A DNA stretch of 64,000 nucleotides from Streptomyces albidoflavus (lineage in GTDB: Bacteria > Actinomycetota > Actinomycetes > Streptomycetales > Streptomycetaceae), in NCBI RefSeq assembly GCF_000719955.1, contig NZ_JOII01000006.1:248001-312000 (forward strand), written 5' to 3'. A program made the translations under genes and the position numbers. Of this stretch, positions 17,462-25,595 are shown in pieces. The stretch's first letter is position 1. Each line of letters begins with the position of its first letter. A model generated the notes under the pieces. It saw nothing but the letters and a program-made list of their open reading frames with translations, was not told the DNA's origin and did not search any database.

Positions 17462-18118
17462 GTGACGCACATCGACGTACTGAGGGTCTTCTGCGGCCCC
17501 GACGGCCGGCACGGCAACCGGCTGGGCGTGGTCCGCGACGGCTCCCGGTTCCCGGGGGACGAGGAACGGCGCGCGCTGGCCGCCCGGCTCGGCTACAGCG
17601 AGACGGTCTTCGTCGACGACCCCGAACGCGGCCTCGTCGACATCTGGACCCCGAGCCTGCGCCTGCCCTTCGCCGGACACCCCTGCGTGGGCGCCGCCTG
17701 GCTCCTGGACGTCCCCGAACTCGTCACCGGCGCAGGGGTGGTGGCGGCCCGCCAGGACGGCGAGTTCACCTGGATCGAGGCGCGCCCCGAATGGGCCCCG
17801 CCGCGCACCCTGCGCGCCTACGACGACCCGGACGTCGTCGACAAGCTCCAGGTCCCGCCGCCGGGGGAGTGGGTCTACGCCTGGGCGTGGAGCGAGGAGG
17901 CGGCGGGCCGCGTCCGCGCCCGCGCCTTCCCCGGCCGGGGCGACGGCGTGGACGAGGACGAGGCCACCGGCGCCGCCGCCCTGCTCCTCACCGCCCGGCT
18001 CGGCCGCGCCCTCAACATCAGCCAGGGCCGCGGCTCCCAGCTCCTGACCGCCCCCCAGCGCGACGGCACGGTGGAGGTCGGCGGCCGCGTCGAGATGGCC
18101 GGCACCGTACGGCCCTGA
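17462..18118 (+). CDS. PhzF family isomerase-like protein
   Basis: A 218-residue protein resembling PhzF/diaminopimelate-epimerase-fold isomerases but shorter than the usual 260-300 residues. Family signatures are IDVLRVFCGPDGRHGNRLGVV at the N-terminus, YSETVFV with the conserved catalytic Glu, LPFAGHPCVGAAWLL, and the C-terminal DEDEATGAAALLL and ISQGRGSQLL. The missing length lies in the middle, so this is a compact version. Reaction unknown. The GTG at 17462 has no ribosome site but lines up with the family's N-terminus; a GTG at 17408 would add an unlikely leader. It lies between the HtaA genes and the heme oxygenase, but no functional link is evident. Confidence 0.82.
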   Translation: MTHIDVLRVFCGPDGRHGNRLGVVRDGSRFPGDEERRALAARLGYSETVFVDDPERGLVDIWTPSLRLPFAGHPCVGAAWLLDVPELVTGAGVVAARQDGEFTWIEARPEWAPPRTLRAYDDPDVVDKLQVPPPGEWVYAWAWSEEAAGRVRARAFPGRGDGVDEDEATGAAALLLTARLGRALNISQGRGSQLLTAPQRDGTVEVGGRVEMAGTVRP

Positions 18119-18144
18119 TCCGCCCCGCCGCGTACGCGGACACG

Positions 18145-18187
18145 CCTTCGGGCCCGCTCCCCTGGGAGGGCGGAGCGGGCCCGAAGG
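18145..18187. terminator. Bidirectional terminator between the PhzF and heme oxygenase genes
   Basis: A perfect 16-bp inverted repeat (CCTTCGGGCCCGCTCC and complement, loop 11) lies between convergent genes. Confidence 0.8.
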
Positions 18188-18208
18188 GGGTCCGGGGACG
18201 CGCGCCGG

Positions 18209-18871
18209 TCAGGCGGCGCTGAGCGGGAACTCCTGGCCCAGCTCGCGGAAGAGCGCCGTGTTGAGGGCGAAGGCGCGCTTGCACTCGTCGACCACGCGCT
18301 GCTTCTCCAGGTCGTCGACGGGCAGGGCGTCGAGCAGTTCGCGGTAGCCGCGCTTGAAGGCGGCCGGGTTGCTTATGCCCTCGAAGACGTAGAACCGCAC
18401 GCCGTCGCCCTTGCGGGCGAAGCCCCAGGTCTTCTCGGCGGTGCCGCGGATGATCTGGCCGCCGGAGAGGTCGCCGAGGTAGCGCGTGTAGTGGTGGGCG
18501 ACGAAGCCGCCGGGCCAGGTGCGCACGCACTCCCTCACCCGTTCGGCGTAAGCCTCGGTGGCGGGCAGGGCGGTGGCCCGCTGCTGCCACCCCTCGCCGC
18601 GCAGATGGGCCAGGTCCCGCTCCAGCTCGGCGGTGCGCTCCAGCTCCGGCTGGAGGAAGGGGCCCGCCACCGGGTCGCCGGCCAGGGCGGCGACGCCCTC
18701 CTCCAGGGCGCGGTACACGAACCAGAGCTGCTCGGTGTACCGGGCGTACGCCTCCACGCCGAGCCGGCCGCCGAGCATGTCGCTCATGAAGGTGCTGGTC
18801 TCCGCCTCGGTGTGCTGCTCGTGCGAGGCGGTGCGGATGAGCGTCGAGAAGGGGACGGGCGGGGTGTCCAC
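18209..18871 (-). CDS. Biliverdin-producing heme oxygenase
   Basis: Opens the heme ring to biliverdin, CO and ferrous iron, releasing iron in the cytoplasm. The 220-residue all-helical protein has the proximal heme ligand His 20 within ASHEQHTEAE and the distal-helix glycine motif YLGDLSGGQIIRG. FVAHHYTRYLGDL precedes the distal helix. Length matches HmuO-type enzymes. The GTG at 18871 has the strong ribosome site CCGGAGG. An iron-box-like palindrome at 18924-18941 lies in its promoter, so it is probably induced with hmuTUV when iron is low. It completes a capture-import-degradation pathway for heme iron in this island. The electron donor is not encoded next to it. Confidence 0.95.
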   Translation of the reverse strand: MDTPPVPFSTLIRTASHEQHTEAETSTFMSDMLGGRLGVEAYARYTEQLWFVYRALEEGVAALAGDPVAGPFLQPELERTAELERDLAHLRGEGWQQRATALPATEAYAERVRECVRTWPGGFVAHHYTRYLGDLSGGQIIRGTAEKTWGFARKGDGVRFYVFEGISNPAAFKRGYRELLDALPVDDLEKQRVVDECKRAFALNTALFRELGQEFPLSAA

Positions 18872-18923
18872 AACGGACCTCCGGGGGCGTGAAGTAAGGG
18901 GTGGAAACTGCGCCCATCATTTA

Positions 18924-18941
18924 ACTTAGGCTTGCCTAAGT
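18924..18941. promoter_or_regulatory. Iron-box-like palindrome before the heme oxygenase gene
   Basis: ACTTAGGCTTGCCTAAGT is an 18-bp near-perfect palindrome made of TTAGG and CCTAA half sites. The spacing is closer than in the 19-bp consensus, so it can be read as two overlapping DtxR-type sites. It lies 53 bases before the GTG start. Confidence 0.75.
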
Positions 18942-19024
18942 CAACGGCTTGCCGACTGCTCGTCGGTAAAGTTCCCGACACCGGGTCGAGAAAAACCTCC
19001 CCCGGGCCGCCTGTCCCGTACACG

Positions 19025-19064
19025 CCGAAGGGGCGGCCCCGGCCTCGCCGGAACCGCCCCTCGG
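19025..19064 (-). terminator. Terminator of map
   Basis: CCGAAGGGGCGG and CCGCCCCTCGG form a stem with one bulged base, 18 bases beyond the map stop codon on the minus strand. Confidence 0.6.
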
Positions 19065-19081
19065 GCGGGTGCGCCGCGCGC

Positions 19082-19939
19082 TCAGGGCAGCGTCAGGATC
19101 TCCGCGCCGGAGTCCGTGACCACCAGGGTGTGCTCGAACTGGGCCGTCCGCCTGCGGTCCTTGGTCACCACGGTCCAGCCGTCGTCCCACATGTCGTAGG
19201 TGTGCGTGCCCAGCGTCAGCATCGGCTCGATGGTGAAGGTCATCCCGGGCTCGATCACGGTGGTCGCGTTGGGGGAGTCGTAGTGCGGGATGATCAGGCC
19301 GGAGTGGAACGAGGTGTTGATGCCGTGACCGGTGAAGTCGCGCACCACCCCGTAGCCGAACCGCTTGGCGTACGACTCGATGACGCGGCCGATGACGTTG
19401 ATCTGGCGGCCCGGGCGGACCGCCTTGATGGCGCGGTTCAGCGACTCGCGGGTCCGCTCCACCAGCAGCCGCGACTCCTCGTCCACGTCGCCGACCAGGT
19501 AGGTCGCGTTGGTGTCGCCGTGCACCCCGCCGATGTACGCGGTCACGTCCAGGTTGATGATGTCGCCGTCGCGCAGCACGGTGGAGTCCGGGATGCCGTG
19601 GCAGATCACCTCGTTGACCGAGGTGCACAGCGACTTGGGGAAGCCCCGGTAACCGAGCGTCGAGGGGTAGGCGCCGTGGTCGACCATGTAGGCGTGGGCG
19701 ATCCGGTCCAGCTCGTCGGTGGTCACCCCCGGCGCGATGGCCTCGGCCGCGGCCGCCATCGCCCGCGCGGCGATCCGGCCCGCCGCCCGCATCGCCTCGA
19801 TCGTCTCGGGACTCTGCCGTTCGGGACCGGTGTACGGGGTGGGCGCGGGCCGGCCCACGTACTCGGGGCGCCGGATGTTCCCGGGCACGGTGCGGGTGGG
19901 AGAGAGCTCCCCTGGTACGAGCGTCGACTGGCCAGACAT
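19082..19939 (-). CDS. map: Type I methionine aminopeptidase
   Basis: Removes N-terminal Met from new proteins. The 285-residue sequence has the pita-bread fold metal ligands in order: the first Asp in [13 protein letters not shown], the second in [14 protein letters not shown], His in [12 protein letters not shown], Glu in [11 protein letters not shown], and the last Glu in [33 protein letters not shown] is the substrate-side strand. A 45-residue N-terminal extension with Pro-rich sequence ([14 protein letters not shown]) is typical of the longer actinobacterial paralogue. The ATG at 19939 has no ribosome site and is preceded at leaderless spacing by TACACT. It is divergent from the 84-residue protein gene. 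Confidence 0.95.
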   Translation of the reverse strand: MSGQSTLVPGELSPTRTVPGNIRRPEYVGRPAPTPYTGPERQSPETIEAMRAAGRIAARAMAAAAEAIAPGVTTDELDRIAHAYMVDHGAYPSTLGYRGFPKSLCTSVNEVICHGIPDSTVLRDGDIINLDVTAYIGGVHGDTNATYLVGDVDEESRLLVERTRESLNRAIKAVRPGRQINVIGRVIESYAKRFGYGVVRDFTGHGINTSFHSGLIIPHYDSPNATTVIEPGMTFTIEPMLTLGTHTYDMWDDGWTVVTKDRRRTAQFEHTLVVTDSGAEILTLP

Positions 19940-19946
19940 GCCGACG

Positions 19947-19952
19947 AGTGTA
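19947..19952 (-). promoter_or_regulatory. -10 box of a probable leaderless promoter (map)
   Basis: TACACT (minus strand) lies seven bases before the map ATG, with no ribosome site between. Confidence 0.5.
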
Positions 19953-20020
19953 GCCAGCCCGACTCGGGCAACATGGCCCTCACGGAGGCCGCAGCGGCGG
20001 CGGAAGCGAGGGAGCCCCCC

Positions 20021-20275
20021 ATGGCACTGTTCAAGAAGCGCGCGGCAGGCAGGCCCGGCGAGTGGTACTACTGCCTCGAACACGGCACGGTCGAGGAGGG
20101 CCCGCAGTGCCCGGCCAAGAACCGGCTCGGCCCCTACCCCAGCCGGCAGGAGGCGGAGAACGCCATGAACACCGCCGCCGAGCGCAACCAGAGCTGGGAG
20201 AACGACCCGCGCTGGCACGACAAGGGCGAGGGCGGCGAGGGGGACGACGGCGGCAAGGGCCCGGCGGCCGCCTGA
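20021..20275 (+). CDS. Small conserved hydrophilic protein (84 aa)
   Basis: The product starts [10 protein letters not shown] and contains [31 protein letters not shown]-x(13)-C pair within an aromatic segment looks like a small metal-free or zinc-type fold. [16 protein letters not shown] resembles the repeated element of SPOR-like or DUF-type domains in which a tyrosine-proline turn is followed by an AEN helix. The tail is Gly/Asp/Glu rich and probably disordered. The ATG at 20021 follows GAGGGAG at normal spacing. I believe similar short proteins are widespread in Streptomyces next to map, but no function is known. It is followed by a clear hairpin. Confidence 0.8.
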   Translation: MALFKKRAAGRPGEWYYCLEHGTVEEGPQCPAKNRLGPYPSRQEAENAMNTAAERNQSWENDPRWHDKGEGGEGDDGGKGPAAA

Positions 20276-20301
20276 GGCGGCCCCGCGAGCCCCGGCGCGC
20301 G

Positions 20302-20324
20302 GCCCCGGACGCGAGGTCCGGGGC
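20302..20324 (+). terminator. Terminator after the 84-aa protein gene
   Basis: A perfect 9-bp stem (GCCCCGGAC / GTCCGGGGC) with a 5-base loop, 26 bases after the stop codon. Confidence 0.7.
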
Positions 20325-20352
20325 GTACCGCCGCCCCCCTCCTACCAGCAAG

Positions 20353-20358
20353 TAGGGT
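20353..20358 (+). promoter_or_regulatory. -10 box of a probable leaderless promoter (npdG)
   Basis: TAGGGT lies seven bases before the ATG at 20366 and no ribosome site is visible. Confidence 0.4.
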
Positions 20359-20365
20359 CGCTCCC

Positions 20366-21082
20366 ATGACAACTCCTGACTCCGCGGGCGACGCCCCCAA
20401 GAAGGCCCCCGCCAAGGACCCCTGGGACCTCCCCGACGTCTCCTCGCTCGTCGTCGGCGTGCTCGGCGGCACCGGCGACCAGGGGCGCGGCCTCGCCTAC
20501 CGCCTCGCCCAGGCCGGCCAGCGCGTGATCATCGGCTCCCGGGCCGCCGAGCGCGCCCAGGCCGCCGCCGCCGAACTCGGCCACGGCGTCGAGGGCGCCG
20601 ACAACGCCGAGTGCGCCCGCCGCAGCGACCTCGTCATCGTCGCCGTGCCGTGGGACGGCCACGCCAAGACCCTGGAAGGGCTCCGCGAGGAGCTGGCGGG
20701 CAAGCTCGTCGTCGACTGCGTCAACCCGCTCGGCTTCGACAAGAAGGGCGCCTACGCCCTCACCCCCGAGGAGGGCAGCGCCGCCGAGCAGGCCGCCGCC
20801 CTGCTCCCCGACTCCCGGGTCACCGCCGCCTTCCACCACCTCTCGGCCGTCCTCCTCCAGGACCCGGAGGTCGCCTCCATCGACACCGACGTGATGGTGC
20901 TGGGCGAGTCCCGCGCCGACACCGACCTCGTCCAGGCCCTCGCCGGGCGCATCCCCGGCATGCGCGGCGTCTTCGCCGGCCGCCTGCGCAACGCCCACCA
21001 GGTCGAGTCGCTGGTCGCCAACCTCATCTCGGTCAACCGCCGCTACAAGGCGCACGCCGGGGTCCGCGTCACCGACATCTGA
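20366..21082 (+). CDS. npdG: NADPH-dependent F420 reductase
   Basis: Transfers hydride between NADPH and coenzyme F420, supplying reduced F420 for deazaflavin enzymes. The 238-residue protein has the N-terminal dinucleotide loop VGVLGGTGDQGRGLAYRLA (about residues 29-47), IIGSRAAERA as the NADP 2-phosphate recognising strand, VIVAVPWDGH, VVDCVNPLGFDKKG, and the AFHHLSAVLLQDPE motif of the FNO/NpdG family. A 25-residue Lys/Pro leader precedes the fold. It appears leaderless. The small membrane protein follows about 100 bases later. No F420 biosynthesis genes are in the window. Confidence 0.93.
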   Translation: MTTPDSAGDAPKKAPAKDPWDLPDVSSLVVGVLGGTGDQGRGLAYRLAQAGQRVIIGSRAAERAQAAAAELGHGVEGADNAECARRSDLVIVAVPWDGHAKTLEGLREELAGKLVVDCVNPLGFDKKGAYALTPEEGSAAEQAAALLPDSRVTAAFHHLSAVLLQDPEVASIDTDVMVLGESRADTDLVQALAGRIPGMRGVFAGRLRNAHQVESLVANLISVNRRYKAHAGVRVTDI

Positions 21083-21180
21083 CCGGCGCCCCCCGTCGGC
21101 GGGTCCGGCGAACGGGGCACAGAGGGCATGGGGGACACTGGAGGGCGCCCGTACCGCGCCGCCCGACAGGAGCCGCCCCC

Positions 21181-21375
21181 ATGCCCCGCCTCGCTCTGTA
21201 CGCCCTCGCCGTCTGCGTCCTCACCGTGGCCGCCGCCGTCGTCTCCTTCGTCCAGGGCCAGTGGATCGGCGTCGTCTGGGTGCTCATGGCCGGCCTCTCC
21301 TCCAACATGGCCTGGTTCTCCTTCCGCCGGGCCAAGGCCGAGCGGCAGCGGCAGCAGCAGACCGCCGGCGTCTGA
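21181..21375 (+). CDS. Small two-helix membrane protein (64 aa)
   Basis: The sequence holds two hydrophobic helices (LALYALAVCVLTVAAAVVSFV and WIGVVWVLMAGLSSNMAWF) and ends in a positively charged, Gln-rich tail (RRAKAERQRQQQ). This predicts a small integral membrane protein with a cytoplasmic C-terminus. The ATG at 21181 follows AGGAGCCGCCCC. It may be co-transcribed with npdG. It converges on the site-2 protease gene with only six bases between stop codons. Function unknown. Confidence 0.75.
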   Translation: MPRLALYALAVCVLTVAAAVVSFVQGQWIGVVWVLMAGLSSNMAWFSFRRAKAERQRQQQTAGV

Positions 21376-21381
21376 CCCGGC

Positions 21382-22182
21382 TCAGCCGGCCGGCACCCCG
21401 TCCGTGCCCAGCCAGAACTGGTAGAGCCGCCGCCCCCAGTACGTGTCCCACTCGCTCACCCCGAGCCCGCCCAGGACCGCGTCCACCAGGCCGAAGAAGG
21501 CCCGGTTGACCTCCGGGACCCACAGCAGCGCGAAGACCGCGAGCAGCCCGTACGGCGCGAAGGGCTCGACCTGGCGGCGTACCTTCCGCGACAGCCAGGG
21601 CTCCAGCACGCCGTACCCGTCCAGCCCCGGGACCGGCAGGAAGTTCAGGATCGCCGCCGTCACCTGGAGCAGCGCCAGGAAGCCGAGCGCGTACCGGAAG
21701 TACGGCGGCACCCCGTCCAGCGCGCCCAGCCAGAACGGGGCCGCGCAGACCACCGCGAAGACCACGTTGGTCAGCGGCCCCGCCGCCGAGATCAGCGAGT
21801 GGCGCCAGCGGCCCCGGATGCGGCCCCGCTCGATGAAGACCGCCCCGCCGGGCAGCCCGATGCCGCCGAGGATCACGAAGAGCACCGGCAGCACGATGCT
21901 GAGCAGGGCGTGGGTGTACTTCAGCGGATTGAGCGTGAGGTAGCCCTTGGCGCCCACCGAGATGTCCCCGCTGTGCAGCGCGGTGCGGGCGTGCGCGTAC
22001 TCGTGGAGGCAGAGCGAGACCACCCAGGCGCCGGTCACGAAGAGGAAGACGGCGAGCCCCACCGCCGGGACACCGGCCCACACCCCCCACCCCGCGACCG
22101 CCGTCACGGCCGTGATCGCGAGGAAGACCGGGCTGATCCGCCGGTCGGCGGCGCGGACGGGGGACGGCGAGGACGTCGGCAC
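21382..22182 (-). CDS. Site-2 protease family (M50) membrane metalloprotease
   Basis: A 266-residue intramembrane zinc protease. The HExxH motif is HEYAHA in the second membrane segment (about residue 66), and the third zinc ligand is in NFLPVPGLDGYG, equivalent to the NPDG motif. About six hydrophobic segments are seen, including GPLTNVVFAVVCAAPF. It belongs to the Rip-like short group without PDZ or CBS domains. Substrates could be anti-sigma factors by family precedent; nothing here identifies one. The GTG at 22182 follows GAGAAGGAG and was preferred to longer in-frame starts. panB lies upstream on the same strand, separated by a hairpin, so it is probably a separate unit. Confidence 0.9.
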   Translation of the reverse strand: MPTSSPSPVRAADRRISPVFLAITAVTAVAGWGVWAGVPAVGLAVFLFVTGAWVVSLCLHEYAHARTALHSGDISVGAKGYLTLNPLKYTHALLSIVLPVLFVILGGIGLPGGAVFIERGRIRGRWRHSLISAAGPLTNVVFAVVCAAPFWLGALDGVPPYFRYALGFLALLQVTAAILNFLPVPGLDGYGVLEPWLSRKVRRQVEPFAPYGLLAVFALLWVPEVNRAFFGLVDAVLGGLGVSEWDTYWGRRLYQFWLGTDGVPAG

Positions 22183-22266
22183 GCGGCACTCCTTCTCGGC
22201 TGCCCGGACGCGGCAGCCGCCCGGGCAGCCCACGGTACGGGCCCGCCGCGTCCCGGAGGAACGACA

Positions 22267-22298
22267 CCGGCCCGACACCGGGGGAGGAGTCGGGCCGG
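22267..22298 (-). terminator. Terminator of panB
   Basis: A perfect 10-bp stem (CCGGCCCGAC / GTCGGGCCGG), loop 12, in the 224-base gap downstream of panB. Confidence 0.6.
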
Positions 22299-22406
22299 GG
22301 CCGGGGCCGCGCGGCCGGCCGGGCGCGTGGGCGGGGCCCGCCGGCTGCGGCACCGGGACCGCCCGGCACCGGCGGGGGGACACCGGGGCCGGGCGGAGGC
22401 ACCGGA

Positions 22407-23273
22407 TCAGTGGAAGGTGTGCTCCTCCGCCGGGAAGGCACCGCCCACGACCTCGTCGGCGAACTCCTTGGTGGCCGCCGTCATGATCGCCCGCAGATCG
22501 GTGTACTTCTTGCTGAACCGGGGTGCCTTGCCGGGGGTGAGCCCGAAGGCGTCGGTCCACACCAGCACCTGCGCGTCGGTCCCGGCGCCCGCGCCGATGC
22601 CGACGGTCGGGATCTGGAGCATGCCGGTCACCTCGGCGGCCAGCTCGGCCGGTACCGCCTCCAGCACGACCGCGAAGGCGCCCGCGTCCTGCACCGCCTT
22701 GGCGTCCCGCAGCAGCTGCTGCGCGGCCTCCTCGCCGCGCCCCTGCACGCGGTAGCCCATGGCGTTGACGGACTGCGGGGTGAGGCCGATGTGGGCCATC
22801 ACCGGGATGCCGGCCTCCACCAGCATCCGGATCTGCTCGTGTGAGCGCTCGCCGCCCTCCAGCTTCACCGCGCCCACGCCGGCCTCCTTGACCAGCCGGG
22901 TCGCGGAGCGCAGGGCCTGGACGGGCCCCTCCTGGTAGGACCCGAAGGTCAGGTCGGCGACGATCATGGCGCGGCTGGTGCCGCGGACGACGGCCGCGGA
23001 GAGCATCGCCATCTCGTCGAGGGTGACCGGCACCGTGGTGTCGTACCCGAGGTGGCAGTTGCCCATCGAGTCGCCGACGAGGAGGACGGGGATGCCCGCC
23101 TCGTCGAAGACCGACGCGGTCATCGCGTCGTAGGCGGTGAGCATGGGCCACTTCTCGCCGCGGTCCTTCGCGCGGGCGATGTCGTGGACGGTGACCCGGC
23201 GGGTGGAGGTCCCGCCGTAAAGCGCCTTGGGGTCGGCGGTGGACTGCGTGGGGGCAGCCGGAAGCTGCGTCAT
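22407..23273 (-). CDS. panB: 3-methyl-2-oxobutanoate hydroxymethyltransferase
   Basis: First committed step of pantothenate synthesis: 2-oxoisovalerate plus methylene-tetrahydrofolate gives ketopantoate. The 288-residue TIM-barrel protein shows LTAYDAMTASVFDEAGIPVLLVGDS (metal-binding Asp in the VGDS motif), GYDTTVPVTLDEM, DLTFGSYQ with the second metal Asp, KLEGGE, HIGLTPQS, and the catalytic Glu region LEAVPAELA followed by PTVGIGAG. The ATG at 23273 has AAGGAG at good spacing. An ATG at 23294 is possible but less well placed. It is divergent from the nuclease-fold gene across 338 bases. panC and panD are not in the window. Confidence 0.95.
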   Translation of the reverse strand: MTQLPAAPTQSTADPKALYGGTSTRRVTVHDIARAKDRGEKWPMLTAYDAMTASVFDEAGIPVLLVGDSMGNCHLGYDTTVPVTLDEMAMLSAAVVRGTSRAMIVADLTFGSYQEGPVQALRSATRLVKEAGVGAVKLEGGERSHEQIRMLVEAGIPVMAHIGLTPQSVNAMGYRVQGRGEEAAQQLLRDAKAVQDAGAFAVVLEAVPAELAAEVTGMLQIPTVGIGAGAGTDAQVLVWTDAFGLTPGKAPRFSKKYTDLRAIMTAATKEFADEVVGGAFPAEEHTFH

Positions 23274-23414
23274 CGCAACGGCTCCTTCTGTCATCTCGAG
23301 GCGCCCTGACGGCGTCCCCGGACTCTCCTCCATGGTGGCACCCGACCGGGGTGGACGGGAAGACGTGGAGGCCGGGCGGGGGACGTGACGTGACAGACAG
23401 CGCGCGGAGCCGGC

Positions 23415-23438
23415 GTTTCCCCTGCTACCAGGGGTAAC
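23415..23438. promoter_or_regulatory. Inverted repeat in the panB / nuclease divergent gap (operator candidate)
   Basis: Arms CCCCTG and CAGGGG around CTAC, extended outward by GTT(T) and (T)AAC. The surrounding gap 23274-23611 (338 bases) shows no gene in either direction and no other clear signal. Confidence 0.4.
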
Positions 23439-23611
23439 TGTGCCCGTTCTGTCACAGCCGCCCGCCCGGTGCGGGCACCCGGAACTGCGGGGGCGGTGCC
23501 GTCCGTCGTCCGGGAAGGAAACCGCCGTCGTGGACGGCACGGAAGGGCGCCGCTCATCCCCTAGGGTCGGGGTTCGAGACGGCGTGGAACAGGCAGCGAG
23601 GCGACGACGGT

Positions 23612-24637
23612 ATGGCGCAGGCGTACAGGACGGAACCGGACAGCGACGGCCACGAGCACGGGCGCCCCGAACCCCGGCTCCGCTCCCTCGCCCGCCGGCT
23701 CCGGACCCACCGGGGACCCTGGCGGCGCGGGCTGGTCCTCGCCGCCCTCGCGCTCCTCCTCGCCCTGGTCATGGCCGGTCACGCCCGCATCCCCAACTCG
23801 GTCGGCAGCCTGGGCAGCCTCGGCGAGACCTTCCTGCCCTGGCTCGGCCTCGCCCTGCCGGTGCTGCTGGTGGCCGGGCTGGTGCGCCGCTCGGCCACCG
23901 CGCTGATCGCGCTCCTGCTGCCCGCGGTGGTCTGGCTCAACCTCTTCGGCGGCCTGGTCACCGACAAGTCCGCCACCGGCGGCGACCTCACCGTCGCCAC
24001 CCACAACGTCAACGCCGACAACCCCGACCCGGCCGCCACCGCCCGCGACCTCGCCGCCTCCGGTGCCGACGTGGTCGCCCTGGAGGAGCTGAGCCCCGAG
24101 GCGGTCCCCGCCTTCCGCGAGGCGCTCGCCGCCACCTACCCGCACCACGCCGTCGAGGGCACCGTCGGCCTGTGGAGCAAGTACCCGCTGAGTGCCACCG
24201 CGCCGGTCGACATCAAACTCGGCTGGACCCGTGCCCTGCGCTCCACCGTCGACACCCCCTCGGGCCCCCTCGCCGTCTACGTCGCCCACCTGCCCTCGGT
24301 ACGGGTCAAGGTCGACGCCGGCTTCACCGCCGGCCAGCGCGACAGCAGCGCCGAGGCGCTGGGCCTGGCCATCCGAGGGGAGGAACTGGACCGTGTGGTC
24401 CTCCTCGGCGACCTCAACGGCACCATGAACGACCGGGCCCTCTCCCCGGTGACCTCGCAGATGCGCTCCACCCAGGGCGCCGCCGGGAACGGCTTCGGCT
24501 TCAGCTGGCCGGCCTCCTTCCCGATGGCCCGGATCGACCAGATCATGGTCCAGGGCGTCGAGCCCGTCTCCTCCTGGACCCTGCCGCGCACCGCCAGCGA
24601 CCACCTGCCGATAGCGGCGCGTATCAGCTTCGGGTAG
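23612..24637 (+). CDS. Endonuclease/exonuclease/phosphatase family protein, membrane-anchored
   Basis: A 341-residue protein. A charged N-terminal region is followed by three hydrophobic helices (VLAALALLLALVMAGH, FLPWLGLALPVLLVAGLV and ALIALLLPAVVWLNLFGGL). An extracytoplasmic EEP domain begins at LTVATHNVNADN. Catalytic features are VVALEELSPE (metal Glu), VYVAHLPSV (His), VVLLGDLNGTMND (Asp/Asn) and the terminal ASDHLPI (Asp-His). This is the DNase I/sphingomyelinase fold outside the cell. Actinobacterial homologues act as nucleases or phosphoesterases; substrate unknown. The ATG at 23612 follows GCGAGG. Confidence 0.88.
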   Translation: MAQAYRTEPDSDGHEHGRPEPRLRSLARRLRTHRGPWRRGLVLAALALLLALVMAGHARIPNSVGSLGSLGETFLPWLGLALPVLLVAGLVRRSATALIALLLPAVVWLNLFGGLVTDKSATGGDLTVATHNVNADNPDPAATARDLAASGADVVALEELSPEAVPAFREALAATYPHHAVEGTVGLWSKYPLSATAPVDIKLGWTRALRSTVDTPSGPLAVYVAHLPSVRVKVDAGFTAGQRDSSAEALGLAIRGEELDRVVLLGDLNGTMNDRALSPVTSQMRSTQGAAGNGFGFSWPASFPMARIDQIMVQGVEPVSSWTLPRTASDHLPIAARISFG

Positions 24638-24778
24638 CGCGTGCAGGTGGCGGTGCGGCCGTCCGGCCCCGTGCCGGGCGGGCCGCACGCGGCCTTCCGC
24701 CGGGGGTCTACGCGTGTCATGCTCATGACTTTCGCGTCCCCCCACGGACGTCCCCCCCCCACAACGGAAGGACCTCCC

Positions 24779-25507
24779 ATGCGGAGAAGATCTTTCGCCA
24801 CCGCCCTCGCCCTCGGCGCCACCGGCGCCCTCCTGCACCCCGGCACCGCACGCGCCGCGACCCCCGGCGGCAGCCAGGTCGCCCCGCTGCCGCCCAGCCC
24901 CGCCCACCCGAACGGCATCCAGGTCGAGACCGAGGTCGTCGGCCGGACCCGCGGCGCCTTCCCGACCCTGCGGACCAAGGAGGTGCGCACCCAGGGCGAG
25001 CACGTCCTCTCGGTGGAGTACCAGGTCCAGGAGACCGGCTACTGGTGCGGCCCCGCCGCCACCCGCTGCGCCCTCTCGGCCCGGGTCGCCGCCCCCAGCC
25101 AGGCCACCCTCGCCGCCGAACTCGGCACCCACACCGGCGGCACCGACCACATAGGCCAGGTCACCGCGGTGCTCAACTCCCGCATCGACGCCGGCCAGTA
25201 CTTCACCCGCGAGATGCCGAACGACCCGCCCACCCAGGCCCAGGTGGACCTGCTCTGGTCGGACGTGGTCGACGACATCGACCACGGCTACGCGATCGTC
25301 GCCAACATCGTGGCCCCGCCCGGCAACCAGCCGCCCGGCTACCCGGCGGACCAGACGGTGTACCACTACTTCACCGTCATCGGCTACGACACCGACTACC
25401 ACACGGTGCTGATCGCCGACTCGGCCTCCTTCAACGGCTGGCAGATCTACTGGCTGGACTTCTCCCAGCTCGCCTCGCTGATCCCGCCGAAGGGGTACGC
25501 GGCCTGA
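24779..25507 (+). CDS. Secreted C39-like cysteine peptidase
   Basis: A 242-residue exported protein. The signal peptide starts MRRRSFATALALGATGALL, with arginines followed by SFA as in Tat-like signals, and ends near ARA. The mature domain has the catalytic Cys in ETGYWCGPAATRCAL (about residue 91), the His in the YHYFTVIGYD strand, and an Asp in VLIADSASF, as in C39 papain-fold peptidases. The ATG at 24779 was chosen because GGAAGGACC precedes it and the signal peptide then begins correctly. It is not linked to a bacteriocin exporter, so a bacteriocin leader peptidase role is unlikely; a role in wall or extracellular protein processing is only a guess. Confidence 0.85.
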   Translation: MRRRSFATALALGATGALLHPGTARAATPGGSQVAPLPPSPAHPNGIQVETEVVGRTRGAFPTLRTKEVRTQGEHVLSVEYQVQETGYWCGPAATRCALSARVAAPSQATLAAELGTHTGGTDHIGQVTAVLNSRIDAGQYFTREMPNDPPTQAQVDLLWSDVVDDIDHGYAIVANIVAPPGNQPPGYPADQTVYHYFTVIGYDTDYHTVLIADSASFNGWQIYWLDFSQLASLIPPKGYAA

Positions 25508-25534
25508 CCCGCCGCCCGCACACCGTCCGGGAAC

Positions 25535-25582
25535 GGCCGAGGTGCCGCGGGGAAGACGTGCTCTCCCCGCGGCCCCTCGGCC
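25535..25582. terminator. Bidirectional terminator between the C39 peptidase and nadE genes
   Basis: A long interrupted stem: GGCCGAGG / CCTCGGCC outside and CCGCGGGGA / TCCCCGCGG inside. It lies between convergent genes. Confidence 0.75.
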
Positions 25583-25595
25583 ACCCGCAAGGCCC

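Noticed and set aside
19082..20218. An N-terminally extended methionine aminopeptidase (378 residues)
   Set aside because: The extension overlaps the 84-residue plus-strand gene and has Arg/Leu-rich shadow composition; the ATG at 19939 gives the expected N-terminus and sits at leaderless distance from TACACT.
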